Positions 1 through 8,588 of a DNA stretch of 64,000 nucleotides are shown in pieces; position 1 is the first letter of the stretch; every line of letters begins with the position of its first letter. This DNA is from Chryseobacterium sp. MYb264 (GTDB lineage: Bacteria > Bacteroidota > Bacteroidia > Flavobacteriales > Weeksellaceae): contig NZ_CP142422.1 of NCBI RefSeq assembly GCF_035974275.1, positions 4,650,001-4,714,000 of the forward strand, given 5' to 3'. The position numbers and the translations under genes were made by a program. The notes below the pieces were generated by a model that was not told where the DNA came from, searched no databases, and saw only the letters and a list, made by a program, of their open reading frames with translations.

Positions 1-221
1 TCGAAATCAGCTTTATTTCTGGCGAAATAACAAGAGCATTCTTTAATTTCAGCCGGAAAAGCAAAAGTTTCCACTAAAATTTTTTCTGAAGAATTTTTTA
101 CATTCGCAGAATCGTGAGCAATTTGTACCGAATCTGAAACTGCAGATCCCGAAGTGGCTTCTTTGTCTTTTTTACAGGCGACCAATAAGAGCGCCGAAAC
201 GAAAATGATTATATATTTCAT
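1..221 (-). CDS. Putative lipoprotein, 3' end outside the window
   Basis: The reading frame starts at ATG 221 and runs leftward off the window edge without a stop. The N-terminus reads MKYIIIFVSALLLVACKKDK, a signal peptide with a lipobox (LVAC), so the mature protein is probably a lipid-anchored envelope protein starting at Cys16. The next residues are rich in Ser, Asp, Ala and Asn, as in a flexible linker, and a later stretch contains ECSCYF. About 73 residues are visible. I do not recognise the family, and no function can be given from this fragment. Confidence 0.7.
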   Translation of the reverse strand, partial: MKYIIIFVSALLLVACKKDKEATSGSAVSDSVQIAHDSANVKNSSEKILVETFAFPAEIKECSCYFARNKADF

Positions 222-239
222 TTTTTGTGGTTTATTTTA

Positions 240-845
240 TTATCCTCTTGCTCTTTCCAGGAGAGTCATCATCAATAATGAAAGAATCACTAAGCTTTCC
301 TCTTCGTCATCAATATCAATTAATCGGTCAAGCTGAAATCTTCTTCCAAAGAAAGACGGCATTTTTTTCAATTTAAAATACGCTTTTCCATCCATTCCTG
401 TAATGGTGTAAGAAGGGTTTAGGAAATATCCTGTAAACATCCCGATAATTGGGATTTCACCTACCATGCCGTCAAAAAATCTTACCCAGGCATTATCTTC
501 CTGAATTTTGAATTTTGGCTGATCGGTGGCATCCAGAATATCGTAGCTTGCTTTCCATATAGAACGCATTCCTTTTCTTGCCAGTCTTCCGTAGCTTTTT
601 CCTGTCTGTACTTCGTTTAAAGAATAAGAAGCATTGAAATCGATCCATTTATTGGCTCTGATTCTGAAAAGTTCCTTCGACTTGCTTTCGTCATTGAAAA
701 CGATAACGTCTTCTTTCAGTTTAAACATTTTCTGACGAACGTAAGCCACGTAGTTTCCGTTTTTATCCGTGATATTGAAATCACTCGCCAATGTGGAAAT
801 TTTGAATTTGAAATCTAACGGGTAATTTAGATTGTTAAGTACCAT
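240..845 (-). CDS. LURP-one-related / scramblase-like (Tubby C-like fold) protein
   Basis: This 201-residue protein has no signal peptide. It has the pattern of LURP-one-related/phospholipid scramblase-like domains: repeated beta-strand segments that begin with a polypeptide chain description such as ITDKNGNYVAYVRQK and end with YTITGMDGKAYFKLKK. A hydrophobic and glycine-rich patch near residues 125-145 (GMVGEIPIIGMFTGYFLN) could be a buried core helix or membrane-touching element. The molecular role of bacterial members of this family is not settled. It lies 19 nt upstream of the lipoprotein on the same strand and may be cotranscribed with it. A TAnnTTTG box sits about 33 nt upstream. Confidence 0.7.
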   Translation of the reverse strand: MVLNNLNYPLDFKFKISTLASDFNITDKNGNYVAYVRQKMFKLKEDVIVFNDESKSKELFRIRANKWIDFNASYSLNEVQTGKSYGRLARKGMRSIWKASYDILDATDQPKFKIQEDNAWVRFFDGMVGEIPIIGMFTGYFLNPSYTITGMDGKAYFKLKKMPSFFGRRFQLDRLIDIDDEEESLVILSLLMMTLLERARG

Positions 846-877
846 TGTTTATTTTTTCAAGTTAATATTTAGTCCGC

Positions 878-885
878 CAAAGATA
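878..885 (-). promoter_or_regulatory. Candidate -7 box of the LURP-one-like gene
   Basis: On the minus strand this reads TATCTTTG, a match to the Bacteroidota TAnnTTTG element, 32 nt before the start codon at 845. No clear -33 TTTG was seen. Confidence 0.4.
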
Positions 886-1009
886 ATATTTTTAATTGAA
901 GATAAGAAGCCTGAAAAAGGGTGAATCATGTCTTTTTTGAGGTGAAATTCTTTTTAATTTGTTAATTTAAACTGAAAACTATCACGCTTCAATTATCAAC
1001 AATAATCAC

Positions 1010-1017
1010 TATTTTTG
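1010..1017 (+). promoter_or_regulatory. Candidate -7 box of recR
   Basis: TATTTTTG matches TAnnTTTG and ends only 4 nt before the recR ATG. Transcription would start at or next to the start codon, so the mRNA would be leaderless or nearly so. Confidence 0.55.
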
Positions 1018-1021
1018 TCTG

Positions 1022-1636
1022 ATGGATTACCCAAGTAAAGTTTTGGCAAAAGCAGTGGATGAAATTTCAGGATTACCCGGAATTGGCAGAAAAACGGCTT
1101 TACGTTTAGCATTGCATTTATTAAAGCAACCCAATTCCCGTGCGACGAGTTTGGGGAATTCACTGATCAATCTTGTGAATGAGATCAAGTATTGTAAAGA
1201 ATGTCATAATTTTTCTGATTTTGAAATTTGTGAAATCTGCAGCAATGATAAAAGAAATGGCGAGGTAATCTGCATTGTGGAGGATGTTCGTGACGTGATT
1301 GCCATCGAAAATACAGGAAAGTATACCGGTAAATATCTTATTCTTGGTGGAAAAATTTCGCCTATGGAAGGAGTAGGACCTCACCAGTTAAATATCCCGA
1401 GTATTGAAAAAAAGGTAAACAGCGGAAGTGTAAAAGAACTCATTTTTGCGCTTAGTGCCACCATGGAAGGAGATACTACGGCTTATTATATTTATAAGAA
1501 GTTCAAGGATTTTAACGTAAATTTTTCAAGTATCGCAAGGGGAATTTCTGTAGGAGATGAGTTGGAATATGCGGATGAGGTTTCTTTGGGAAGATCAATT
1601 GTGAACCGATTACCTTATAATGAGGGGATGGGCTAA
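1022..1636 (+). CDS. recR: Recombination mediator RecR
   Basis: RecR works with RecO and RecF to load RecA at gaps during recombinational DNA repair. The 204-residue length is normal. The N-terminal helix-hairpin-helix contains LPGIGRKTALRLALHLL (about residues 18-34). A four-cysteine zinc finger follows near residues 57-72 (CKECHNF and CEICSN). The Toprim domain begins near ICIVEDVRDV. The start at 1022 is supported by a -7 box four bases upstream. The downstream glycosyltransferase genes run in the same direction after a 33-nt gap, so read-through is possible, but there is no functional link. Confidence 0.96.
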   Translation: MDYPSKVLAKAVDEISGLPGIGRKTALRLALHLLKQPNSRATSLGNSLINLVNEIKYCKECHNFSDFEICEICSNDKRNGEVICIVEDVRDVIAIENTGKYTGKYLILGGKISPMEGVGPHQLNIPSIEKKVNSGSVKELIFALSATMEGDTTAYYIYKKFKDFNVNFSSIARGISVGDELEYADEVSLGRSIVNRLPYNEGMG

Positions 1637-1669
1637 AAAATCATTTAACACTTTAAAAACTATGAATGT

Positions 1670-2827
1670 ATGATTAAAATTTTGTATGAATTTATTTTCA
1701 ATAATTTTGTTAAATATTGGCCTATTATCATCTACTTTTTTATCAATGCTCTTTTTATTTTAAAGTATGGGGAAAGCTATAATATTCCATTATTGATAGC
1801 TTATTTTACGGGTATTTTAGTTATTGTCAAATTTTATAATAAAACTGATTTTAAAGAATCTGCTTATAAAATTTTATTCTGGAGTTTAGGGATTCTCTTT
1901 TTTTGTGGGAGTGTGGGCGTAAATTATGTGATAGATGGTAAATCTCTGAATGTAGACAGATGGGATGCCATGGAAATTGGAATAAAAGCTATTCTAAATA
2001 ATGAATATCCTTACTCTATTAAGGATTATATGGGTAGAGAATCTTCCAATTTGCCTTTTTTGATCATTCTGGGGATGCCTTTTTATCTTCTTTTTGGAAG
2101 CGTTGGGTATCTACAGTGTTTTTGCTTTTTATTATTTTTATATATAATTTTTAAAATTTTTAAGGATTATAAACAGAGGTTAATCATTTTGATTTTCCTT
2201 GCTTTTTCTCCAAGTTATTTGTGGGAAATTTATACGAAAAGTGATCTATTTTCAAATTTTATTATTCTTGTAGCTTTAATATACCTAATTCAGAAAAACT
2301 TTGTTGAAAAGAAAAATTTAAACATAATTACTGTTTCCATATTAATATCATTAATGGTGCTTACTCGGTTTTCAGTCATCATTCCATTGATATTGCTCTT
2401 CTTTAGACCTTTCTTTAAACTTTCAATAAAGGATAAGTTACTATTTGTTTTAAGTTCTGTAATAACTATCTCTTCTGTTTTATATCTGTTTTTTCATCAA
2501 GCAGAAAGTCTGGATTTATTCGTTAAACATAATCCATTGATTATACAAGCAGGAAAACAGCCCGTTATAGTAACTGCATTATATATTATTACTGCCCTTA
2601 TTCTATCTTTTAAAGTAAAACTTCTTCAACATATTATTCTTTGGGGAGGCGGGATTTTGTTCATCTGTATTTTATTAACCTTTTCATACTATATGGTGGT
2701 ATTAGGATATGAGAATATGATCACTAATTCGAATTTTGATATCAGTTTTTTCAATATGTCGATGCCATTTATAGTAATTGCCATGGGCATGAAGGTTTTT
2801 ATCAATCTTAAATCTCAAAGGCAGTAG
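1670..2827 (+). CDS. Multi-spanning membrane protein, probable GT-C-type glycosyltransferase
   Basis: The 385-residue protein has about ten hydrophobic segments. After the third predicted membrane segment comes NVDRWDAMEIGIKAI, an acidic loop like the first external loop of GT-C glycosyltransferases that use polyprenyl-phosphate sugars. The next gene starts on the last base of the stop codon, and both following genes are GT2 glycosyltransferases, so a role in envelope polysaccharide or glycolipid synthesis is likely. Codon use is more AT-rich than in recR. The donor and acceptor cannot be read from the sequence. An oligosaccharide flippase or polymerase is a less likely alternative. Confidence 0.6.
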   Translation: MIKILYEFIFNNFVKYWPIIIYFFINALFILKYGESYNIPLLIAYFTGILVIVKFYNKTDFKESAYKILFWSLGILFFCGSVGVNYVIDGKSLNVDRWDAMEIGIKAILNNEYPYSIKDYMGRESSNLPFLIILGMPFYLLFGSVGYLQCFCFLLFLYIIFKIFKDYKQRLIILIFLAFSPSYLWEIYTKSDLFSNFIILVALIYLIQKNFVEKKNLNIITVSILISLMVLTRFSVIIPLILLFFRPFFKLSIKDKLLFVLSSVITISSVLYLFFHQAESLDLFVKHNPLIIQAGKQPVIVTALYIITALILSFKVKLLQHIILWGGGILFICILLTFSYYMVVLGYENMITNSNFDISFFNMSMPFIVIAMGMKVFINLKSQRQ

Positions 2828-3636
2828 TGGTTTCTGTTATTATCCCAATATATAACGCAGAAAAAACTGTAGTCAATGCTTTAAATTCTATTAAAGCACA
2901 GACGATTGGAATCGAAAATTTTGAAATTATCATCATTAATGACGGTTCTACGGATACAAGTAAAATAATCGTTGAAAATTATCAGAAAGAAAATCCTAAA
3001 ATGAATATTAAGCTTGTAGAACAGGTTAATGGAGGGGTTTCAAAAGCAAGAAATACAGGATTAAAAATAGCCAAAGGTGACTATATGGCACTTCTTGATG
3101 CGGATGATGAATGGTTGCCTGAAAAAATAGAAAAACAGCTAAAATATCTTCTGGATGATAATTTAAAAATTGATTTTCTTGCCACCAGAAGAAATAATAA
3201 TGAAATTTTATTTCCCTATAAAATCATCAATCACCTTGCTGAAATTACCTTTGAAAAATTACTGATCAGAAATGAGGCGCAGCCTTCAACGGTTTTGTTC
3301 AAAAGAAAAATACTGGAGAATACCGGTTTTTTTAATGACGATCAGAGGTATGCTGAAGATTTGAATTACTGGATGAAGATCTCAGAAAATAATACCATGT
3401 ATATTCTTGATGAAAGTCTTTTGATTGCTGATGGCGGAAAAAGAACATTTGGTGTCTCCGGGCTTTCTGCCAATCTTTCAGCAATGGAGAAGGGGTTTCA
3501 GCGAAATATTAAAGAAATGTATGCTGCTAAACGTATCCATTTGACGAAATATATTTTTCTTAAACTTTTTTATAAAGCGAAATATGTACTGTTGCTCAGC
3601 AGAACATTTTATTATAAACAAAAAACAACAAATTAA
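2827..3636 (+). CDS. Family 2 glycosyltransferase
   Basis: The protein is 269 residues and has a GT-A fold: VSVIIPIYNAEKTV at the N-terminus, INDGSTD near residue 38, and the metal-binding DxD motif in LLDADDEW near residue 92. There are no clear membrane segments, so it probably acts at the cytoplasmic face of the inner membrane. The start is a GTG that shares its first base with the TAG stop of the previous gene, which suggests translational coupling. It adds a sugar in a surface glycan pathway; the sugar is not predictable. Confidence 0.88.
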   Translation: MVSVIIPIYNAEKTVVNALNSIKAQTIGIENFEIIIINDGSTDTSKIIVENYQKENPKMNIKLVEQVNGGVSKARNTGLKIAKGDYMALLDADDEWLPEKIEKQLKYLLDDNLKIDFLATRRNNNEILFPYKIINHLAEITFEKLLIRNEAQPSTVLFKRKILENTGFFNDDQRYAEDLNYWMKISENNTMYILDESLLIADGGKRTFGVSGLSANLSAMEKGFQRNIKEMYAAKRIHLTKYIFLKLFYKAKYVLLLSRTFYYKQKTTN

Positions 3637-3650
3637 AAAGAAGATTAACC

Positions 3651-4484
3651 ATGAAGCTGTCTGTCGTTATTGTCAATTATAATGTGACTCAATTATTAAG
3701 AAATTGTCTTTTATCTCTTGAAAAATATATAAAAGATATTGATTACGAAGTGGTCATTATTGATAATGCCTCTCCGGATTCTTCATGGAAAGAGCTTATT
3801 ACTGAATTTCCAAGTTACACATTCATTGATTCACCGGAAAATGAAGGTTTTTCTAAAGCAAATAATAAGGCGATAAAAATAGTCAATGGAGAATATCTTT
3901 TAATTTTAAATCCTGATACTGAATTGGAAGGTTTTTATATGAAGCAAGTGTTGGATTTTGCAGACTCTAAACCTGATTTTGGTTGTTTAGGCTTGAGAAT
4001 GCACGATGCAAAGGGGCAGTTTCTTCCTGAAAGCAAAAGATCAGTTCCTGATATGTTCAATTCTTTCGAGAAGTTATTTACCAATTTTAAGAAAAACAAT
4101 TCCAAATCCTATTATCGAAATGATATAGGGGAATTTGATATTGCTGAAGTGGAAGTGGTTACCGGAGCTTTTCTTCTGGTGAAAAGAGATGTTTATAATA
4201 GGATAGGAGGGCTTGATGATGCGTATTTTATGTATGGGGAAGATATTGATCTTTGTTATACACTACTCAGAAACGGTTACCGAAATTACTATTATGGTAA
4301 AGAATCTATTTTACATCATAAAGGTGAAAGTACCATCAAAGATGAGGTTTACTTAGAAAGGTTTTATGGAGCAATGCAGATTTTTATCAGCAAATATTAC
4401 AGGGAATCGAAGTCTTTGCAATATTCATTTTTAAATGCAGGATTAAAACTTAGACATAAGATTGAAAAAATCAAGCTAAAATAA
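3651..4484 (+). CDS. Family 2 glycosyltransferase (rhamnosyltransferase-like)
   Basis: The 277-residue protein begins MKLSVVIVNYNVTQLLRNCL, followed by IIDNASPDSS, ENEGFSKANN and the donor/metal motif LILNPDTELE. The later MYGEDIDLCYTLLRNGY matches the acceptor-side ED.DL..R motif of WcaA/RfbN-type enzymes that often move rhamnose or related sugars. It follows the previous GT2 gene by 14 nt and closes the three-gene glycan cluster. A perfect hairpin lies just after the stop codon. The specific linkage is not known. Confidence 0.88.
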   Translation: MKLSVVIVNYNVTQLLRNCLLSLEKYIKDIDYEVVIIDNASPDSSWKELITEFPSYTFIDSPENEGFSKANNKAIKIVNGEYLLILNPDTELEGFYMKQVLDFADSKPDFGCLGLRMHDAKGQFLPESKRSVPDMFNSFEKLFTNFKKNNSKSYYRNDIGEFDIAEVEVVTGAFLLVKRDVYNRIGGLDDAYFMYGEDIDLCYTLLRNGYRNYYYGKESILHHKGESTIKDEVYLERFYGAMQIFISKYYRESKSLQYSFLNAGLKLRHKIEKIKLK

Positions 4485-4487
4485 AAA

Positions 4488-4507
4488 AGCAACTCCATGG
4501 AGTTGCT
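4488..4507. terminator. Bidirectional terminator between the glycosyltransferase cluster and secG
   Basis: A perfect 20-bp palindrome (AGCAACTCCA then TGGAGTTGCT) is flanked by an A-run on the left and a T-rich stretch on the right. It lies between two convergent genes and can serve both strands. Confidence 0.75.
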
Positions 4508-4534
4508 TTCGTTGTATATAATATTACTATCGTA

Positions 4535-4885
4535 TTATTTAGCTGGAGCTGCCGGAGTTTGAGCCGGAGCTGTTGTAGAAGCCGGAGTATTAGATTGTGC
4601 CGGAGCTTCAGTTTTTACAGGTTGAGCTGCTGATGGAGCTGCCACTGATGGTTTTCCGGTGATAACAACACTTAGAAGAATAAGAACAATAATTGTTCCT
4701 CCCAAAGTCCATGTTGCTTTTTCCATGAAATCATTGGTTCTCTGTACTCCGAACTGTGCAGAAGATGCACCTCCAAAAGTACTTGAAAGACCTCCACCTT
4801 TAGGGTTTTGAGCCATAACAACGATTACCAGTAAAATGCTGGCGATCATAATAAGAACCATCAATAGTGTAAATATAGTATCCAT
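4535..4885 (-). CDS. secG: Protein-export membrane protein SecG
   Basis: SecG is the small accessory subunit of the SecYEG translocon. The 116-residue protein has two membrane helices (about residues 3-25 and 60-77). Between them is the conserved loop QNPKGGGLSSTFGG and NDFMEKATW. Residues 78-116 form an Ala/Pro/Thr/Gln-rich tail (for example PAQTPAAPAK), a feature common in Bacteroidota SecG but absent from E. coli. A canonical promoter lies upstream on the minus strand, so the gene is probably transcribed alone. Confidence 0.95.
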   Translation of the reverse strand: MDTIFTLLMVLIMIASILLVIVVMAQNPKGGGLSSTFGGASSAQFGVQRTNDFMEKATWTLGGTIIVLILLSVVITGKPSVAAPSAAQPVKTEAPAQSNTPASTTAPAQTPAAPAK

Positions 4886-4910
4886 TAATTTTGATATCTT
4901 TTTGAATGGG

Positions 4911-4941
4911 CAAATTTAATCTTTTTTTACCGAATGACAAA
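4911..4941 (-). promoter_or_regulatory. Promoter of secG
   Basis: Read on the minus strand, TTTG (4941-4938), a 19-nt spacer and TAAATTTG (4918-4911) match the Bacteroidota housekeeping promoter closely. The secG start lies 25 nt downstream. Confidence 0.65.
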
Positions 4942-4960
4942 AAAAGATCGTGGTAAAAAT

Positions 4961-4990
4961 AAAAAACGGCAACAAGTGTTGCCGTTTTTT
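4961..4990 (-). terminator. Terminator after the M16 peptidase pair
   Basis: AAAAAACGGCAACA and TGTTGCCGTTTTTT form a stem with an AG loop, followed on both sides by A/T runs. It lies 18 nt after the stop of the 5009-7042 gene. Confidence 0.8.
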
Positions 4991-5008
4991 ATATTAAATA
5001 AGGCTGTT

Positions 5009-7042
5009 TTATTTAAAATCAGAATCTTTAGCCTGGTTCAGAACATAAGATTGTACCGCTAAATTGATATCCATTCCGCCCATATTCTGAATAATGGTAA
5101 ACGGAAGCTTTACACCGGACACATCTTTATAATCTGCATAACTCGTAGGGATAGATCCTCCTTCCCCTGCTTTTACTTCTCCTGTTTTTAAGCCTGTAGC
5201 AACACTGTAGTAATACGTTACCTTGTCTCCTTTTACAACATAAGAATCTTCATTGTTGTATTTCTCGATACCGGCAAGTTTCAGGGTGGCATTTTTAGCA
5301 AAATTTAATTCAGGGAAAAGCTCTTTTTCTTTAGCCATTTCTGCTTTTTGTTTATCATCAAAAGGTTTTTTCTGTCCCTGAGCTTCCATATATCCGTCTT
5401 TACCGTCAAAAACGATTTTCTGGATCGTGTTGCCCATCATGCTGATGTTCATCGCCATTTTTCCTCCTTTTGCCTGAACCATTTTCATGGCCATATCCAT
5501 CCCCTGAACTTTAGTGGTTGCGTCTGTAGAAATAGACGTGATTTTCTGAACAGCTGCTGTTCCTCCGATAGCGTTGATGTATTTATCAGCAACTGAACCC
5601 AACGTTACGCTGGCATCTACTTTTTGAGCTGCCGGTTTTGCAACAGGATTAGCCTCTTTGTCATAATATTTTACAGGATAACCCAATTTTTCCAATCCTT
5701 CAGAAATATCAGACGCTTTACCTGCGATGAAGATTCTGCTTTGGTTTGGTAAAATCGTTGCTTTTACAGCGTTGGTTACATCTGCAGAAGTTACTTTATC
5801 AATAGATTTCAGATAGTTGGCGTAGAAATCAGAAGGTAAATCCTGAACTTTTTCGTTTAAAGCAAATCTTGCGATAGTTTCAGGTTTTTCCAAAGCTAAG
5901 ATGAAAGCTCCTTTCAATTTTGCCTTAGCATTTGCCAGTTCGTCAGGTTTTACGGTAGAAATTGCATTAAGCTCATTCATAAACTCCTTAACCGCTTTAT
6001 CGGTAACTTCGTTTCTTACACTTGCTTCCGCCGTAAATTCCGGAGAATATTTGCTAGCTGTCATGCTTGAATAAGCTCCATAAGTGAAACCATTTTTCTC
6101 ACGAAGATTCATGAAAAGTCTTGCTTCACCACCGCCTCCAAGGATGTAGTTTGCAATGGTTGCAGGGAAATAATTAGGATCTTTCATTTTCAGCGTGTTC
6201 AGGTTGTTTAATGAAACAACAGACTGTACAGCAGAAGGAACATCCACTACATTAATTTCAGTTTTAGCAACATTAGAAGCCGGTTCAAGCTGAGTAGCCG
6301 GTGTGTTTGCCTTTTTCCATCCGTTAAATGCTTTTTCAACCAAAGGTTTAACCTGATCAAATTTCACATCTCCAACGATTACTAAATAAGCATTGTCTGG
6401 AGCGTAATATTTTTTATAAATATTTTGAACGTCTGCCAGCTGAATTTTGTTGATCGATTCAACCGTTTCAAACTCACCTCTGGCCGTATTTTTTCCGTAC
6501 ATCAAAGCATTAGAAACTCTTCCTGCAATGGCATCTGCACTTTTTTCAGAAGATTTTAAACCTTCAACTGCCCTTTCTTTAGAATTTTGAATTTCCTCAG
6601 CAGAAAATTTAGGATTTACGATCGCATCTGCCATCAAACTTAAAACTTCCGGGAAATATTTTGAAAGTGTATTTGCAGAAGCTCCATTTGATGAGAAACC
6701 AAGATTAGCTCCAAGATAATCAACTTTTTTGTTGAAATCATCTTTGCTCATATTAGTCGTTCCGTTTTCGAACTGTTCTGCCAAGATCTGGCTTACACCC
6801 GTTACACTTCCTTCGTTGTATGGAGGTCTGTCCATAGAAAGGCTAGCGCTTACTCTTGGCAATTTGTTGTTTTCTACAACCATTACTGTAAGGCCGTTGC
6901 TTAGCTGGAAAGTTTTTGGTTTTGTAATGTTGATTGCAGGTGTTGGTCCCGCTTTCGGCATTACATTAATATCTATTTTTTGTGCTGAAACCATTCCGGT
7001 GAAGAAAAACGTTGCAGCTATATATGTTAATTGCTTTTTCAT
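5009..7042 (-). CDS. M16-family peptidase homologue without zinc site, with extra C-terminal domain
   Basis: The 677-residue protein starts with a signal peptide (MKKQLTYIAATFFFTGMVSA) and has two M16 repeats. At the place of the zinc motif HxxEH it reads QILAE (residues 85-89), so the metal ligands are lost. Near residues 295-320 GGGGEARLFMNLREKNGFTY matches the substrate-binding R/Y motif of M16 partner subunits. Residues from about 480 form a further domain rich in beta-strand patterns, like outer-membrane lipoprotein-sorting or LolA-type folds; this is inference. The intact M16 gene lies 53 nt upstream. The two probably form a periplasmic heterodimer in which this is the non-catalytic half. 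Confidence 0.88.
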   Translation of the reverse strand: MKKQLTYIAATFFFTGMVSAQKIDINVMPKAGPTPAINITKPKTFQLSNGLTVMVVENNKLPRVSASLSMDRPPYNEGSVTGVSQILAEQFENGTTNMSKDDFNKKVDYLGANLGFSSNGASANTLSKYFPEVLSLMADAIVNPKFSAEEIQNSKERAVEGLKSSEKSADAIAGRVSNALMYGKNTARGEFETVESINKIQLADVQNIYKKYYAPDNAYLVIVGDVKFDQVKPLVEKAFNGWKKANTPATQLEPASNVAKTEINVVDVPSAVQSVVSLNNLNTLKMKDPNYFPATIANYILGGGGEARLFMNLREKNGFTYGAYSSMTASKYSPEFTAEASVRNEVTDKAVKEFMNELNAISTVKPDELANAKAKLKGAFILALEKPETIARFALNEKVQDLPSDFYANYLKSIDKVTSADVTNAVKATILPNQSRIFIAGKASDISEGLEKLGYPVKYYDKEANPVAKPAAQKVDASVTLGSVADKYINAIGGTAAVQKITSISTDATTKVQGMDMAMKMVQAKGGKMAMNISMMGNTIQKIVFDGKDGYMEAQGQKKPFDDKQKAEMAKEKELFPELNFAKNATLKLAGIEKYNNEDSYVVKGDKVTYYYSVATGLKTGEVKAGEGGSIPTSYADYKDVSGVKLPFTIIQNMGGMDINLAVQSYVLNQAKDSDFK

Positions 7043-7095
7043 TTGTAAAAATTTAATTTTTAATAATCATATTTTAACCTAAAAAGTTTAAATGA

Positions 7096-8409
7096 TTACT
7101 TTTTTTCAGGTACGTAATTAATGATTATTCTTTGGTTTGAATTAAGATATTTTTTAGCCGCATTTTGAAGATCCTGTCTTGTGATTCCTCTGTAAATGTC
7201 GATTTCTTTGTTGATCAAATTGGTATTGCCCATCAATACGTGGTTTGTTGCCAATGAAGCCGCAATCCCCTGAATGCTGGAGTTGGCATTTACAAACTGG
7301 TTTTCATACTGGTTCTGTAGTTTTTGGTAATCTTCTTCAGAAATTAAAGTGGTCTGAAGTTTTTTAATTTCAGCATCAATGTCAGTCTGCAAAGCTTGTT
7401 TTGTAGTTTGCCCCATTGGGATAGCAAAGAATGCGAAAATACCGTAATCTTCAAGACCTTGGTTGAAAGCCGCTACCTGAAGTGCTTTTTTATCTTGGTC
7501 AACTAATTTTTTATATAAAACTGAAGATTTACCATTACTTAAATAAGAAGAAAGCATATCTAAAATATAAGCATCTTTCTCTTTATTAGCCGGAGTTCTG
7601 TATGCAAAAACATAAGCAGGAAGTTGGATGTTCGGGTCAGTAGCCGTTACTTCTTTTTCCTGAGTAATAGGCGCATCTTTCGGATAATCTTTTGGATAAA
7701 GCGTTCCTTTTGGAATAGCCCCGTAATAATCCTGAATCCATTTTTTTGTTTGCTCAGGTTTAATGTCTCCCGCTACAACTAGAGTTGCGTTATTTGGAAC
7801 ATAGAATTTCTTATAAAACGCTTGGAATTCCTCTAATTTTGCAGAATTCAAATCTTCCATAGATCCGATGGTTGGCCAGTTGTATGGGTGATTCGTGAAT
7901 AAATTTTTCTGAATTGTTGAGAATAAATTACCATAAGGCTGGTTATCCATTCTCAATCTTTTTTCTTCTTTTACAACCTCTCTCTGCGTGTCTACTCCAA
8001 CTTGGTTGATTACCGCGTGACGCATTCTTTCAGATTCCATCCAAAGTCCCAATTGTTCGTTGTTAGACGGGAATGTTTCGTAATAATATGTTCTGTCGTT
8101 GGTGGTATTGGCGTTGTTTTGTCCTCCGTTTGATGAAACGATTTTAAACCATTCACCTCTTTTGATGTTTGGAGTTCCTTCAAATAAAAGGTGTTCGAAA
8201 AAGTGAGCAAAACCCGTTCTTCCTTTTACTTCATCTTTCGCTCCCACATGGTACATTACTCCTGTAGTAACCACCGGTGCAGAATTGTCCTGATGAAGAA
8301 TTACGTGTAAACCGTTTGGAAGATCATACTCCTCGAATTTGATTTGCTGAGCATTCAAAGCCATTCCGAAGAAAGCGACTGCAACAGCAGAAATAAGTCG
8401 TTTTTTCAT
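7096..8409 (-). CDS. Zinc-dependent M16-family peptidase (catalytic subunit)
   Basis: The protein has the inverted zinc motif HFFEH (residues 69-73 counted from Met at 8409) in GFAHFFEHLLFEGT, plus a downstream Glu in VVKEEKRLRMDN that would complete the site. I place the start at 8409 because MKKRLISAVAVAFFGMALNAQ is a clean signal peptide; an in-frame ATG at 8430 adds seven residues before it. It should act in the periplasm on peptides. It is the first gene of a pair with the zinc-less M16 protein, as in known bacterial two-chain M16 enzymes. Confidence 0.92.
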   Translation of the reverse strand: MKKRLISAVAVAFFGMALNAQQIKFEEYDLPNGLHVILHQDNSAPVVTTGVMYHVGAKDEVKGRTGFAHFFEHLLFEGTPNIKRGEWFKIVSSNGGQNNANTTNDRTYYYETFPSNNEQLGLWMESERMRHAVINQVGVDTQREVVKEEKRLRMDNQPYGNLFSTIQKNLFTNHPYNWPTIGSMEDLNSAKLEEFQAFYKKFYVPNNATLVVAGDIKPEQTKKWIQDYYGAIPKGTLYPKDYPKDAPITQEKEVTATDPNIQLPAYVFAYRTPANKEKDAYILDMLSSYLSNGKSSVLYKKLVDQDKKALQVAAFNQGLEDYGIFAFFAIPMGQTTKQALQTDIDAEIKKLQTTLISEEDYQKLQNQYENQFVNANSSIQGIAASLATNHVLMGNTNLINKEIDIYRGITRQDLQNAAKKYLNSNQRIIINYVPEKK

Positions 8410-8562
8410 AAAATAGAAATTGTTTACCAATTAGTGTGAATAATGTATTATTTGTTACATTTTAGTTACAAAATATTTAGACTTATCTTTAAAATAAATT
8501 GTATGATAATTGATTACTAAAAAGTGGTATTTAAATTTTTATTAAAACCTGAAATATAAATT

Positions 8563-8570
8563 AATTTTGT
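8563..8570 (+). promoter_or_regulatory. Candidate -7 box of the histidine kinase operon
   Basis: TAATTTTG matches TAnnTTTG and ends 18 nt before the ATG at 8589. The -33 region is T-rich but has no exact TTTG. Confidence 0.5.
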
Positions 8571-8588
8571 AAACGGTAAATCTCAATA

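Noticed and set aside
154..336. Plus-strand frame of 60 codons
   Set aside because: It overlaps the start of the minus-strand lipoprotein and the end of the LURP-one-like gene, and its text is not protein-like.
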